Positions 9,347 through 19,014 of a DNA stretch of 56,606 nt are shown piece by piece. The stretch is from positions 1 through 56,606 of the forward strand of contig JBKPCR010000333.1 in the NCBI GenBank assembly GCA_046727435.1, in the 5' to 3' direction. The DNA is from CAVPRW01 sp046727435 [NCBI: bacterium] (lineage in GTDB: Bacteria; Tectomicrobia; Entotheonellia; J063). Every line of letters starts with the position of its first letter. Within the stretch, counting starts at the first letter, position 1. The translations under genes were made by a program, and so were the position numbers. The notes under the pieces are model-generated. The model ran no database searches and was not told the origin of the DNA. It saw only the letters and a list, made by a program, of their open reading frames with translations.

Positions 9347-10243
9347 ATGTCGCTTGAGCGTTGGGTAAGTGGATTTACCCACTATCTGGCGGTCGAGCGA
9401 CGCTTGTCCCTGCACACTCAACGCGTGTACGAACGCGACGTACGAGCTTGGTTGCAGGCATTGCCGCAGCGCAGCAATGCTGAGGTCGCCGCGCTGCTGA
9501 CGCGGGACAACGTGGTCAAGTTCTTGGCTCAGAGTCGTGCGGCTGGGTTGTCCCCCCGCTCTGTGGCACGGCGCATGGCTGGTCTACGGGCATTTTGCCG
9601 CTATCTCAAGCAAGAAGAGGTGCTGCCCGTTGATCCGCTCCTAGACCTACAGACCCCACGCGTGCCGGAGCGATTGCCGCATTTCCTCAGCCTCGATGAA
9701 GTAGACCACTTGCTCCGTCAACCCCGTTTGGAGACGCCACGAGGCCGGCGGGACGCGGCGATGCTGGAAGCGCTCTATGCCACGGGGCTGCGTGTGTCAG
9801 AATTGGTGTCATTGCCGATGAGCGCCCTGCACCTGGCTGAAGGCTGGATCAAGGTCCGGGGCAAGGGCGGCAAAGAGCGCCTGATCCCTCTTGGAGAACA
9901 GGCGGTGGCGTGCATACAGGCCTATCTGGTAGGCGCTCGCGAGGAGCTCATGCGTGGAGAGCGCACCACGCAGGTGTTCGTCAACGGCCGGGGCGAGGGC
10001 ATGACCCGGCAAGGCTTCTGGAAGCTCCTGCGCAGGTATGCCCGGCAGGCTGGCATTACCAAACGCATGTCACCGCATACGCTACGCCATTCCTTCGCTA
10101 CCCATCTTCTAGAGCAGGGGGCTGATCTCCGCTCAGTCCAGCAGATGCTAGGCCACAGCGATATTTCCACGACGCAAATCTACACCCATGTGCTTGAAGC
10201 TCGGCTGCGTTCAGCATATCAACGCTACCACCCGCGCGCGTAA
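9347..10243 (+). CDS. Tyrosine recombinase XerC/XerD family
   Basis: Site-specific tyrosine recombinase of the Xer type, which resolves chromosome dimers at dif during division. From the ATG at 9347 it has 298 residues, the usual Xer length; an upstream in-frame ATG at 9275 would add 24 atypical residues. An N-terminal SAM-like DNA-binding domain is followed by the catalytic domain with all six conserved residues visible: R149 (ATGLRVSEL), K173 (RGKGGKER), H244 and R247 (PHTLRHSFATHLL), H270 (MLGHSDISTTQIY) and Y279. Sequence alone does not decide between XerC and XerD. It ends 15 bp before glnD and probably shares its transcript. Confidence 0.93.
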   Translation: MSLERWVSGFTHYLAVERRLSLHTQRVYERDVRAWLQALPQRSNAEVAALLTRDNVVKFLAQSRAAGLSPRSVARRMAGLRAFCRYLKQEEVLPVDPLLDLQTPRVPERLPHFLSLDEVDHLLRQPRLETPRGRRDAAMLEALYATGLRVSELVSLPMSALHLAEGWIKVRGKGGKERLIPLGEQAVACIQAYLVGAREELMRGERTTQVFVNGRGEGMTRQGFWKLLRRYARQAGITKRMSPHTLRHSFATHLLEQGADLRSVQQMLGHSDISTTQIYTHVLEARLRSAYQRYHPRA

Positions 10244-10258
10244 GGCTGGAGGTTAGGT

Positions 10259-12976
10259 GTGTCGCTTCTTCGACCCGTCAGTCCGCTCCCTGTTGAGTCC
10301 CGCATAGACCAAGCCGCGGAGATGTTACAGGATTTACAGTTCCCAGAGCAGCGTCTCGAGGCCATGGGTATCCTGCGTCAATATGTGCGGGATGCCACGC
10401 TGCGTGTGCGCGATGCCCATCTGATCGGGGCCAGTGGGGTTGAGACCGCTCGCCAACTGGCGGCGATGATCGATCAGGTCATCATCGAAAGTTATCGCTT
10501 TCTGGCGCGTAGTCCTCTGTTTTCAGTGCATCGGCGCCCCCTCCGGGTGGCGACTGTGGCGGTGGGAGGCTATGGGCGTGGTGACTTGAATCCCTTTTCG
10601 GACCTCGATATCGTCGTACTGCACCCCCCCCAAGAGGACGAACTCAGCACGCAATTCATGATCCAATTCACCCTTCTTCTCATGGACATGCGACTCGATG
10701 TCCGCTACAGCAATCGTTCCGTCGCCAACTGCGTGCAGATGGCACGGCGTGATCTCTCGACGAAGACGTCGTTCATCGAAGCCCGCCCGCTGGTTGGGGA
10801 TGCTCAACTCCTCGATCAGTTCCAGCGTACGGTGCAGCACGAACTGGTCGGGAAAGGGGTCAATCCGTTTATCCAGGCCAAGGCGGAGGAGCTCCAGCGG
10901 CGTCATGCCAAGTATTATGACTCGGTGAGCGTCCTAGAGCCCAATGTCAAGGAGAGCCCAGGGGGGCTGCGCGATTATCACACCGCCTTGTGGGTGGGGG
11001 CCACACGCGTTGGGGCACGGTCGTTCGATGACTTGGCGGCCGCGGGAATCATCGCGGCGGCGGAGCGACAGGCCGTGGCGCAGGCCTATGAGTTTCTGCT
11101 GCGGGTACGCACAGATTTACACTTCGCCCAGCAGCGGAAAACCGATGTATTGGCGATTGAGGTACAGGCAGACACGGCCGCACGCCTCGGCTATGATGGC
11201 AACGGCACCGGCCTGCCGGTTGAGCGCTTCATGCGGGAGTATTATCGTCAAGCCCGTGTGATCTACTATCTGTGTGCCAGCGTGCTCAATCGCTGTCGGC
11301 CACACGAACGAGGGATTGGAAAAGTGCTTGAATATATGTCACGTAAAGAGCTTGAGCATGGGTTAGTTATCGCACGGGGCGAGATCACGGTCAAGGAACG
11401 CGGGAAAGATCCTTTCCAGACACGGCCCACCTTGCTGTTGGAGGTCTTCGGGCTGGCCCAGCAGATGGGTGTTGGCCTCAGCGAGGACCTGAAGGTCCTC
11501 ATCCGGGCTCATCTCGGGGCGATCGACGAGGCCTTTCGGGCCGATCGCCAGCACAGTCGGCCGTTCATGACCATCCTCAAGCATCCCCAGGCCGCCCGTG
11601 CCCTCCGTGCCATGCATGAGGTAGGGGTGCTGAGCGCATACCTACCTGAATTTGAACCGATCACTGGGCTGGTGCACCATGATCTCTACCATAAATACAC
11701 AGTCGACGAGCACACCTTGCGGGCGGTGGATTTCCTCGATGAGTTGCCCGAAACCCCCGAAAAAGAGCTACGCGAGTTCGCCAAGCTGTTCCAGAGCCTG
11801 CCCAATCCCGAGGTGTTGCGGCTCGCCTTGGTCTATCACGATGTGGGCAAAACCAAAGGCGTCGAGCATGTCGAGGAGAGTGCCGAATTGTTCCACGCTG
11901 CCGCCCCTCGCCTGGGGCTCAGCGAAAAAAGCGCCGACCAGGTAGAGTTACTGGTGAAAAACCATCTGTTAATGAATCATCTGGCCCAGCGCCGTGACAT
12001 CACCGACCCCAAGATCGTGGCGGATTTCGCGGAGACCGTCCGCAACGTAGAGAACCTCAAGCTCCTGTGTATCCTTACCTATGCCGACACGCGGGCGGTG
12101 GGTCCGGATATTTGGACGGTGTGGAAGGGGGCGCTGCTGTGGGAACTCTATATGCGCACCTATAAGCACTTCACCCAGGAGGATGAGGTCGTGGTCACGG
12201 GCGAGGCCCTCATCGAACAGGTGAAGGGCGAAGTGATGTCAGGATTATCCGGGCGCATCCCGGAGACCACCGTCGCTGCGTTCTTCAAGGCCATGCCATA
12301 TAAATATATTGTGTCGACACCAGCCGAGACCATCGTGCAACATATCCAATTGGTGGAAAGTTTGCAGGGCGGTGCGCTAGCCACGAAGCATACCCATCAT
12401 CTGGACCTCGGGTTTTCCGAATTGATGGTCTGTACGCCCAGCAAGGCTGGGAATTTTGCTAAGATCGCCGGGACGCTGGCGGCCAATCAGCTCAACATTT
12501 TGGGCGCGCAAATTTACACCCACAATGATGGGCTGGCCCTCGATACGTTGCAGATCGAAAGCCTCGAAAAGAAGCCCATCTTGGACGAACGCCTGTGGCA
12601 GCGCCTGAATGAAGAACTCCTGGCGGTCTTAGCCGAAGGGCGAGAGGTCACCTATCGCCCGGGACGGACGATTTTCGCCAGGAAGGAGCGGGCGGTGCCG
12701 GTCACCACCGTAATCGAGGTCAACAATCGCATCTCCGACATGTATACGGTCATCGATGTGACAACCCAGGACCGCTTGGGCTTGCTGTATCTGATTACGA
12801 CGACGCTGTTTGAGATCGGGATTAATATTCACCTGGCCAAGGTCTCCACCGAGGCGACGCGGGCTATCGACGTATTCTACGTGACTGATCTGATGGGTGA
12901 AAAGATCGTCGACGAACGCGCCATCGAGGATATCCGCAGCCAACTCCAGACCGCACTTGACGCTGATGAGCGGTGA
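10259..12976 (+). CDS. glnD: [Protein-PII] uridylyltransferase / uridylyl-removing enzyme
   Basis: GlnD senses glutamine and adds or removes UMP on PII proteins, setting nitrogen metabolism. 905 residues. The nucleotidyltransferase motif is GGYGRGDLNPFSDLD at about 103-117, with catalytic aspartates D115 and D117. The HD hydrolase motif YHDVGKT has H527-D528, and two C-terminal ACT domains follow (SKAGNFAKIAGTLAANQLNI and DRLGLLYLITTTLFEIGINI). It starts with GTG at 10259, preceded by GGAGG. The NtrY/NtrX-like genes 11 kb away suggest that nitrogen signalling is present, but nothing here ties the two physically. Confidence 0.97.
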   Translation: MSLLRPVSPLPVESRIDQAAEMLQDLQFPEQRLEAMGILRQYVRDATLRVRDAHLIGASGVETARQLAAMIDQVIIESYRFLARSPLFSVHRRPLRVATVAVGGYGRGDLNPFSDLDIVVLHPPQEDELSTQFMIQFTLLLMDMRLDVRYSNRSVANCVQMARRDLSTKTSFIEARPLVGDAQLLDQFQRTVQHELVGKGVNPFIQAKAEELQRRHAKYYDSVSVLEPNVKESPGGLRDYHTALWVGATRVGARSFDDLAAAGIIAAAERQAVAQAYEFLLRVRTDLHFAQQRKTDVLAIEVQADTAARLGYDGNGTGLPVERFMREYYRQARVIYYLCASVLNRCRPHERGIGKVLEYMSRKELEHGLVIARGEITVKERGKDPFQTRPTLLLEVFGLAQQMGVGLSEDLKVLIRAHLGAIDEAFRADRQHSRPFMTILKHPQAARALRAMHEVGVLSAYLPEFEPITGLVHHDLYHKYTVDEHTLRAVDFLDELPETPEKELREFAKLFQSLPNPEVLRLALVYHDVGKTKGVEHVEESAELFHAAAPRLGLSEKSADQVELLVKNHLLMNHLAQRRDITDPKIVADFAETVRNVENLKLLCILTYADTRAVGPDIWTVWKGALLWELYMRTYKHFTQEDEVVVTGEALIEQVKGEVMSGLSGRIPETTVAAFFKAMPYKYIVSTPAETIVQHIQLVESLQGGALATKHTHHLDLGFSELMVCTPSKAGNFAKIAGTLAANQLNILGAQIYTHNDGLALDTLQIESLEKKPILDERLWQRLNEELLAVLAEGREVTYRPGRTIFARKERAVPVTTVIEVNNRISDMYTVIDVTTQDRLGLLYLITTTLFEIGINIHLAKVSTEATRAIDVFYVTDLMGEKIVDERAIEDIRSQLQTALDADER

Positions 12977-13254
12977 GCGGTGGGTCGGACGCGAGTCCCC
13001 GAGGGAACCGGGGCTGACGCGCAACGAGGCGGTGTTGCGGGCGATGTGATCGCTGACCGTAGATCTCGAGCATTGCATGCCAGATTTATTCTGTGGTATG
13101 TTTGGGCGTCGACTTATGAGAGATTTGCACCCGGATTGCATGCCAATGGAGAAGGCGGACCGTCACTTGCGTCAGTTGACCTGTCGAGGAGTCGCGGATC
13201 ACCACGGGGATATTTACGCCTGGAGCCGGACTTCATGGAGGTGTGTAAAGTAGC

Positions 13255-14274
13255 TTGGCTGAGATACTGAGCAAAGAGATCCAGCTGGAAGATACCACGC
13301 AACTCCCACAAATCTTCGGCATTAACGACGCGCATCTGAGACTCATCGGCAAAGGGCTGCACGTCCGCCTCCAGGCTCGCGAGCGTGGGCTCAGCATTCA
13401 GGGCGCCCCCGATGCCGTGGGCAAGGCCGAGCAACTGTTGCAGGAGTTATGTGAGCTCATGGCCACCGGCTATGTCATTGACTCCCATGACTTGCGTTTG
13501 ATGCTCCGCCTCTATGAAAGCTCGCCGCATCCCGACATTCGTCATATCTTTTCCGATCGCATCCCCGTCCCGTCCCGTCGGCGTTATGTGTCACCCAAGA
13601 CCGAAGGGCAGAAATTCTATGTGGATGCGATCCGCCACCATGATATCGTCTTTGCGATTGGCCCGGCAGGCACTGGCAAAACGTACCTGGCGATGGCCAT
13701 GGCGGTCTCGAGTCTGTTTCATAAGGAGATCGAGCGCATCATTCTGGTGCGTCCTGCTGTCGAAGCGGGTGAGAAGCTCGGGTTTCTACCGGGCGACCTG
13801 CAAGAGAAGGTCAACCCCTATTTGCGGCCGCTGTATGACGCGCTGTATGATACGATGGAGTTTGAACGGGCGCAAAAGTTGATGGAGCGGGGCACCATCG
13901 AAATCGCCCCACTGGCCTATATGCGCGGTCGAACCCTGAACGATTCGTTCATCATTCTGGATGAGGCGCAGAACACGACCTCGGAGCAGATGAAGATGTT
14001 CCTCACGCGTCTGGGATATAATTCCAAAGCGGTGATTACGGGTGATGTCACCCAGGTGGATCTCGCCCCGGGCAAGGTCTCGGGATTGGTCGAGGTGCAA
14101 GACGTCCTGCGCGGTATCGAGGGTATTCGCTTCGTATACTTTACCGAGCGGGATGTCGTCCGCCACGAACTGGTCCAGCAGATCATTCGCGCCTATGAGA
14201 CCTTTCAGCCAAGAGCTGAACGTCGTGGTGAGGGCCACGGAGGGGGAATGCCGTCCGATGGAACGGGAACGTAA
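13255..14274 (+). CDS. phoH: PhoH-family ATPase
   Basis: PhoH-like cytoplasmic P-loop ATPase, often next to ybeY and linked to RNA metabolism. About 339 residues with an N-terminal KH-like region and the PhoH core: Walker A GPAGTGKT (136-143) and Walker B IILDEAQ (233-239). The start must be TTG at 13255, since TAA lies in frame at 13246-13248; GGAGGTGT upstream supports it. The 3' end overlaps the start of the HD-hydrolase gene by 17 bp, so the two are probably translationally coupled. The order phoH, 7TM-HD gene, ybeY is a common conserved cluster. Confidence 0.95.
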   Translation: MAEILSKEIQLEDTTQLPQIFGINDAHLRLIGKGLHVRLQARERGLSIQGAPDAVGKAEQLLQELCELMATGYVIDSHDLRLMLRLYESSPHPDIRHIFSDRIPVPSRRRYVSPKTEGQKFYVDAIRHHDIVFAIGPAGTGKTYLAMAMAVSSLFHKEIERIILVRPAVEAGEKLGFLPGDLQEKVNPYLRPLYDALYDTMEFERAQKLMERGTIEIAPLAYMRGRTLNDSFIILDEAQNTTSEQMKMFLTRLGYNSKAVITGDVTQVDLAPGKVSGLVEVQDVLRGIEGIRFVYFTERDVVRHELVQQIIRAYETFQPRAERRGEGHGGGMPSDGTGT

Positions 14275-16783
14275 GGGACGAGCACGGCCAGAACGGGGTG
14301 TGCGGCCGCTGTTGACGAAGCTTGGTGTGGTTACCGTGTCGAAGTCGGGTGGGATGAAGATCGCCTGGCGCGAGATTGGGATCACCGCCTTGCTGGTGGC
14401 GACATTGACCATCTTGTTGTTGCCGCGTATGCAGTTGCAGACGCGGACCTTAGCGATTGGTGACATTGCCCCCGCCGACATTAAAGCCCATACCGATTTC
14501 CTGCTCGAAGATGAGGTATCGGCCCAGAAGAAGCGCAAAGAGGCTGAAGATCGTGTGTTGCCACTCTACGATTTCGACCAACAAGCCATCGAGGTCATTG
14601 ACCAGCGTTTGAAATGGGCGATGCAGACCATCGATGCTGCCTATCAGGTTCGTCCCCCAGAGCTCTCAGGAACCCTTCACGATGTGCGCTCGGTTCCTTC
14701 CTCACCCGAAGAGGTGGCGCGCGTCCAGGGCTTGTCTGGCGTCGAGACGGCGATGAGTCGGGAGTTGATCACGACGAGTCTCTTCTTCGCTGATCGCGAG
14801 CAAGAGTTCCGCCGGATTCTTGGCGTTGAGTTGGGCGCGGAAACGCTCGCGGCGCTCCGTCAACTGCAGTATACGCCTCGACTGCGCCAGGGCATTATCG
14901 ATGCGTTGGCCGCGGTGATGCAGCGGGGCGTTGTCAGCGATCACGATCTTTTTGTGGGGCATCGGGAGCGGGGGATTGTGTTCCGTGATGTCCGCACAGA
15001 GCAGGAACTCGTCATCCCGGATACCAGCATGGTCTTGGAGATGGGCGAAGCCGCAGCGGCCTTGACCGCCACCGTGTTAGCCGCGAATTCCCCCTATCCC
15101 CTTGAGCTACAACCGGTCATCGCCAACATCGCCCGGAGGCTGCTGCAGCCGAACCTGACGTTCAACAAGAAAGAGACTGAGGAGCGCAAAAAAAAGGCGG
15201 TAGAGGCGATCAAACCGGTGTTCTTCCAGGTCAAGCGTGGCGAAATGATTATCCGTGAAGGGGAGCGGGTCCGGGAAGAGCATATTCCCAGACTCCGCGC
15301 CCTGGCCTCGGGGAAACGGAGCGGCGACCCGGTTTCAGCGGTGGCAGGCACGACGATCTTCGTCGCTGTCGTGGTCATGTTTGGGTTGCTCTACTTGCGT
15401 CAAATGCGGTCGCGCGTGTCGTGGGATTCGCGATCGCTGCTGCTGTTGGCGGTCTTGCTGGTGGGCAATATCCTGGGTGTGCGGGCGTTCATGGTGGTCG
15501 CCCAAGCCCTGGTGGAAAGTTTCCCGGTCATGGAGAGCGGGGTCCTCTTGTATGCACTGCCCGTGACGGTGGGCGGCATTCTCGTGGCGATCTTCTTTGA
15601 CTTCTCGGTGGGGGTGTTGTTCGCCCTGATGACCAGTTTGCTGATCGGCATTCTGGTGCGCGACAACCTGGCGATGGCGGTGCTGGCGCTGGTGGGCAAT
15701 CTGGTCGCCACCTTCCGCGTGCAGCAGTATCGACAGCGCTCATGCATTCTGGTGACCGGGTTGTTCATCGGTCTGGCGAATATTCTGACGCTCATGGCCT
15801 TCGGCTTGATGAGCGCCAACCTCTTCGTCTGGCCGCGGGCCCATGAGGCGTTGTGTGGTCTGCTGGGAGGGCTGTTGGCGGCGGTGGTCGTCTCGGCGGT
15901 GCTGCCGCTATTAGAGTCGATCTTCAAATGCACCACAGACATTAAGCTCCTGGAGTTAGCCAGCCTGAATCATCCGCTGTTACGGCAACTGATCATGCAG
16001 GCGCCGGGCACCTATCATCACAGCATGCTGGTGGGGACCTTGGCCGAGGCCGCGGCTGAGGCCATTGGCGCCAACGCCCTGCTAGCACGCGTCGGCAGCT
16101 ATTACCACGACATCGGCAAGATGCTGACGCCCGAGTACTTCGTGGAGAACCAGGCGGGTCGTGGCAATAAACACGATCGACTGTCCCCGAGTATGAGTGC
16201 CCTAATCATTACGGCCCATGTCAAGGACGGTATCAAACTCGCTAAGGAATACAAGCTGCCGCAGCGCATCATCGACATGATACCCCAGCACCATGGCACC
16301 AACCTCATTTCCTATTTTTACAATAAGGCGAAAGAGCACGAAGATCCTGCCGTGCAGCAGGTCCACGAAGAGGATTATCGTTATCCCGGTCCCAAGCCGC
16401 AAACGCGTGAGGCGGCGATCGTGATGCTAGCGGACAAAGTCGAAGCGGCATCACGCGTGCTGGCCGAACCGACGTCACATCGCATCACCGGGCTGGTGCA
16501 ACGCATTACGAGCAGTATCTTCATGGATGGCCAACTCGATGAATGCGACCTGACGCTGCGCGATTTACAAAAGATCAGCGATGCTTTCGGGCGCACCCTG
16601 ATCGCCATCTATCACCACCGTGTCGAATACCCATCGGTCGAATCGGAAGAAGTCAAGCGTCGTACGCGAAGCACGAATGGCCATCAGTTGTCGGAACCAA
16701 CAAAAGATCATCCCGACCGACACCCGGATGCTCCGAAAGACGCTGCTGAGGCTGCTCGCGGCCCTCGAATGTCAGAGCTGTGA
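14258..16783 (+). CDS. 7TM-HD family membrane phosphohydrolase (PgpH/YqfF-like)
   Basis: Membrane protein of the 7TMR-HD family. The characterised relative PgpH hydrolyses c-di-AMP, so a cyclic dinucleotide phosphodiesterase is the likeliest function, by family only. About 841 residues: one N-terminal membrane helix (about 36-54), a large extracytoplasmic 7TMR-HDED domain, a cluster of membrane helices, then the cytoplasmic HD domain with YYHDIGK (H617-D618) and the upstream PGTYHHSMLVG. I took the ATG at 14258, which overlaps phoH and follows GGAGGGGG; ATG 14354 is the alternative. The last roughly 36 residues form a polar low-complexity tail encoded where ybeY is read in another frame, so the tail may be a by-product of the overlap. 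Confidence 0.92.
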   Translation: MERERKGRARPERGVRPLLTKLGVVTVSKSGGMKIAWREIGITALLVATLTILLLPRMQLQTRTLAIGDIAPADIKAHTDFLLEDEVSAQKKRKEAEDRVLPLYDFDQQAIEVIDQRLKWAMQTIDAAYQVRPPELSGTLHDVRSVPSSPEEVARVQGLSGVETAMSRELITTSLFFADREQEFRRILGVELGAETLAALRQLQYTPRLRQGIIDALAAVMQRGVVSDHDLFVGHRERGIVFRDVRTEQELVIPDTSMVLEMGEAAAALTATVLAANSPYPLELQPVIANIARRLLQPNLTFNKKETEERKKKAVEAIKPVFFQVKRGEMIIREGERVREEHIPRLRALASGKRSGDPVSAVAGTTIFVAVVVMFGLLYLRQMRSRVSWDSRSLLLLAVLLVGNILGVRAFMVVAQALVESFPVMESGVLLYALPVTVGGILVAIFFDFSVGVLFALMTSLLIGILVRDNLAMAVLALVGNLVATFRVQQYRQRSCILVTGLFIGLANILTLMAFGLMSANLFVWPRAHEALCGLLGGLLAAVVVSAVLPLLESIFKCTTDIKLLELASLNHPLLRQLIMQAPGTYHHSMLVGTLAEAAAEAIGANALLARVGSYYHDIGKMLTPEYFVENQAGRGNKHDRLSPSMSALIITAHVKDGIKLAKEYKLPQRIIDMIPQHHGTNLISYFYNKAKEHEDPAVQQVHEEDYRYPGPKPQTREAAIVMLADKVEAASRVLAEPTSHRITGLVQRITSSIFMDGQLDECDLTLRDLQKISDAFGRTLIAIYHHRVEYPSVESEEVKRRTRSTNGHQLSEPTKDHPDRHPDAPKDAAEAARGPRMSEL

Positions 16784-17168
16784 TCTGGGTGTACTCATCA
16801 TCGATGATGCCAGGATGCGCCGGCTGAACGCCCGCTATCGAGGTATCGATCGTCCCACCGATGTACTGGCTTTTGCCATGCGTGACGGGCCCTTTGCTGA
16901 CCTTCACCCGCAGGTGCTGGGGGATGTAGTGCTCTCCGCGGAGACTGCTCTTCGCCAGGCGCGTGCCCGTCGCCACTCACTCACCGCAGAGTTGACGCGC
17001 CTGCTCATCCATGGTACGCTGCACCTACTCGGTTTCGACCATGAAGTCTCCCCCGCTGATGCTAGGCTGATGCGCGCCAAAGAACGTGAACTGTGGAGGC
17101 TGGTCAAGCCTTTGGTGAACGTTCCTCTCAAACGCCAGCCTTCAGGCTCCGATCGTAGATGCCCTTGA
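16677..17168 (+). CDS. ybeY: Endoribonuclease YbeY / rRNA maturation factor
   Basis: YbeY is a zinc-dependent factor for 16S rRNA 3'-end maturation and 70S quality control. About 163 residues from the ATG at 16677, giving the typical beginning AISCRNQQKI. The metal-binding motif HGTLHLLGFDH is complete, with H112, H116 and H122, and RPTDVLAFAM is also typical. The gene begins 107 nt inside the preceding HD-hydrolase gene, in a different frame; an alternative start at ATG 16728 would still overlap by 56 nt. No strong ribosome binding site is visible, so translation may depend on ribosomes translating the upstream gene. Confidence 0.93.
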   Translation: MAISCRNQQKIIPTDTRMLRKTLLRLLAALECQSCDLGVLIIDDARMRRLNARYRGIDRPTDVLAFAMRDGPFADLHPQVLGDVVLSAETALRQARARRHSLTAELTRLLIHGTLHLLGFDHEVSPADARLMRAKERELWRLVKPLVNVPLKRQPSGSDRRCP

Positions 17169-17338
17169 ACCGTGCGGAGCTCCGACCATCATTGACGCCC
17201 TCGCACTGATGTCGGCTCAGTCAGTGAGGGTGGACGCAGATGCCCAGAGCTGTATGGCTTGCTGGCCCTGCCGTGTTTGCTGCGAACGGCCGTGCCTGAG
17301 CGTGCCGTTTTTCCCGCCGACGAGAGGCTGGAGGACCT

Positions 17339-17701
17339 ATGGCGCTCATCGTCTTCGTGCTCGGGGCAATCGTCGGCATGGCGGTGTTGATCTTTGCGTT
17401 TGAGAACCAGGAACCGGTGGCGCTGCGTTATCTGTATTCCTGGCAAACGCCGCCGACCCCTCTGTTTGCGATCATCCTGGTCTCCGTGGGAGCTGGGTTC
17501 GTGATCGCCAGTTTGTTTGGTCTGGCGGCATACCTGCGTGAGCGTAAGATTATCCGCCAGCAGCGCCGCACGATCGCCGACTTACAAGCGGAGTTGCGCA
17601 CCCTACGCACCCTTCCCCTTGACGTTCCCTCAGAAACCGGGGGTGGCCTGCACAGTTCCGACAAACCTGCGCCAGCCACTGGTGAGCTGCCACGGCGATG
17701 A
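17339..17701 (+). CDS. lapA: LapA-domain membrane protein
   Basis: Small inner-membrane protein of the LapA (YciS) family, about 120 residues. Two hydrophobic helices (about 1-20 and 43-65) flank a short loop with AFENQEPVALRYLYSW, a hallmark of the family, followed by a cytoplasmic coiled tail (REREK-like, then RQQRRTIADLQAELR). In Escherichia coli LapA works with LapB in controlling LPS synthesis. GGAGG precedes the ATG at 17339. Its stop codon overlaps the next gene's start in an ATGA, so the two are translationally coupled. Confidence 0.85.
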   Translation: MALIVFVLGAIVGMAVLIFAFENQEPVALRYLYSWQTPPTPLFAIILVSVGAGFVIASLFGLAAYLRERKIIRQQRRTIADLQAELRTLRTLPLDVPSETGGGLHSSDKPAPATGELPRR

Positions 17702-18999
17702 ATGCCTGGGGCAGCCTGTCGCAGGAACTCGCCTCGCCGTTGGTTCTCATCCTGGCCGGGGTTTTGGTGGGCTTGGCAATCCTCCTGGTGGCGCGGCGCC
17801 ATCGCGTTCCTGAGGCGTTGACCTCGCAGCCGTTCGAGCGTGGCTTTGATCTGCTGCTCGAGGCGCGCTGGCAGGACGCAGCTGAGGTATTGAAAGCAGC
17901 GGTCAAAACCGATCCGAACCGAACCTTGGAATATTTTGAGCTCGGCAAACTGTTTCGGCGACAGGGGCAACCAGGGCGGGCAGCGCGGTTGTTCGAGCAG
18001 CTCAGAGCCCGTCCCGGCCTCGACCGCAGCATGAGCATCATGGTCCAGTACGAATTAGCCCTGTCCTACCGCGCTCTGGGGTGGTATGAACCAGCTGTCG
18101 AGCTGCTTGAACACGTGCTCGTGGCCGATCCAGCCCGCGCCGAAGCCCGGCAAGAACTCCGCCGCATGCATGAGGACAGGGGACGCTGGCAGCAGGCAGC
18201 GGCGCTCGAGATCCTACGCTTGAAGTGGGGTGAAACCCAGGACCATCGGACGCTGGCGGCGTTGCTGACGCAGCAGGGAAAAGTCGCCTGGGCAGCTGAT
18301 CAGCTGCATGAGAGCGCCGCGCATTTGCGTTCCGCGCTGGCGCTTGACCGTGACTGCACTGAAGCGGCGATCTACCTCGGCCGCGTTCTGCTGCGGCAAG
18401 GGAAATTGTCCCAAGCCTTCCGCATCTGGGATGAGCTGGCGAAGGCCAGGCCGGAAATGCTGTTTCTGGCCTTCCGGGATATGCAGCTGGCCTTTCGGCA
18501 GCTGAACAACGATGCGGGATGGGAGAGCTTCCTGCGCACCTTTACGGAGCGTCATCCCGGTGATCCCATAGGCCATCTCGCCCTGGCCGAGTGGTATGCT
18601 TCGCGTGGCCAAACCCAGGAGGCCATCCACTGCCTGCGTCAGGTCATGGATCTCGACCCCGTCTGTCGGGAGGCACATTTGGGCCTGCTGTCTCTCTGTC
18701 GTGAGCAAGGCGTCACCAGTGAGGTGCTTGATGGCTATGAGCAACTTGCCCAACATACCACCTGGCCCTCTGGTGGCCGCTTCCGTTGCCGAAGCTGCGG
18801 TCACGTGGCCTATGAGCCTTGCTGGCGCTGTCCGGCATGTCACGTGTGGGCCACTCCTGAGCGTCTCATCCCACAGCCGGGCGTGATGCCGGTGACGGCA
18901 GGGGAAATCATCTCGCCACTCAGTCATGCGACCATCGCCGCCCCTGCCCCGGTTAGGGTGACGCGTGATGCGCCCGTTCAGCCCCCATCCGAGCGATGA
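17698..18999 (+). CDS. lapB: LapB/YciM-like tetratricopeptide protein with zinc ribbon
   Basis: Membrane-anchored tetratricopeptide protein of the LapB (YciM) type, 433 residues. One N-terminal helix (about 14-32), then successive TPR units (FERGFDLLLEARWQDAAEVL onward), and a C-terminal rubredoxin-like metal site with C364, C367, C378 and C381 (CRSCG, CPAC). In E. coli LapB is the adaptor that controls FtsH proteolysis of LpxC, keeping LPS and phospholipid balanced. The ATGA overlap with lapA supports the assignment. Its presence together with an unusual LpxC in this window matters for how LpxC is controlled here. The roughly 40 residues after the zinc site are of no recognised family. Confidence 0.88.
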   Translation: MNAWGSLSQELASPLVLILAGVLVGLAILLVARRHRVPEALTSQPFERGFDLLLEARWQDAAEVLKAAVKTDPNRTLEYFELGKLFRRQGQPGRAARLFEQLRARPGLDRSMSIMVQYELALSYRALGWYEPAVELLEHVLVADPARAEARQELRRMHEDRGRWQQAAALEILRLKWGETQDHRTLAALLTQQGKVAWAADQLHESAAHLRSALALDRDCTEAAIYLGRVLLRQGKLSQAFRIWDELAKARPEMLFLAFRDMQLAFRQLNNDAGWESFLRTFTERHPGDPIGHLALAEWYASRGQTQEAIHCLRQVMDLDPVCREAHLGLLSLCREQGVTSEVLDGYEQLAQHTTWPSGGRFRCRSCGHVAYEPCWRCPACHVWATPERLIPQPGVMPVTAGEIISPLSHATIAAPAPVRVTRDAPVQPPSER

Positions 19000-19014
19000 A
19001 TTGGAGCCTCCTAG

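Noticed and set aside
15180-15200. Run of A within the 7TM-HD gene that could be a slippery or frameshift site
   Set aside because: The frame continues without change through KKK codons and the protein stays in the family, so no frameshift is needed.
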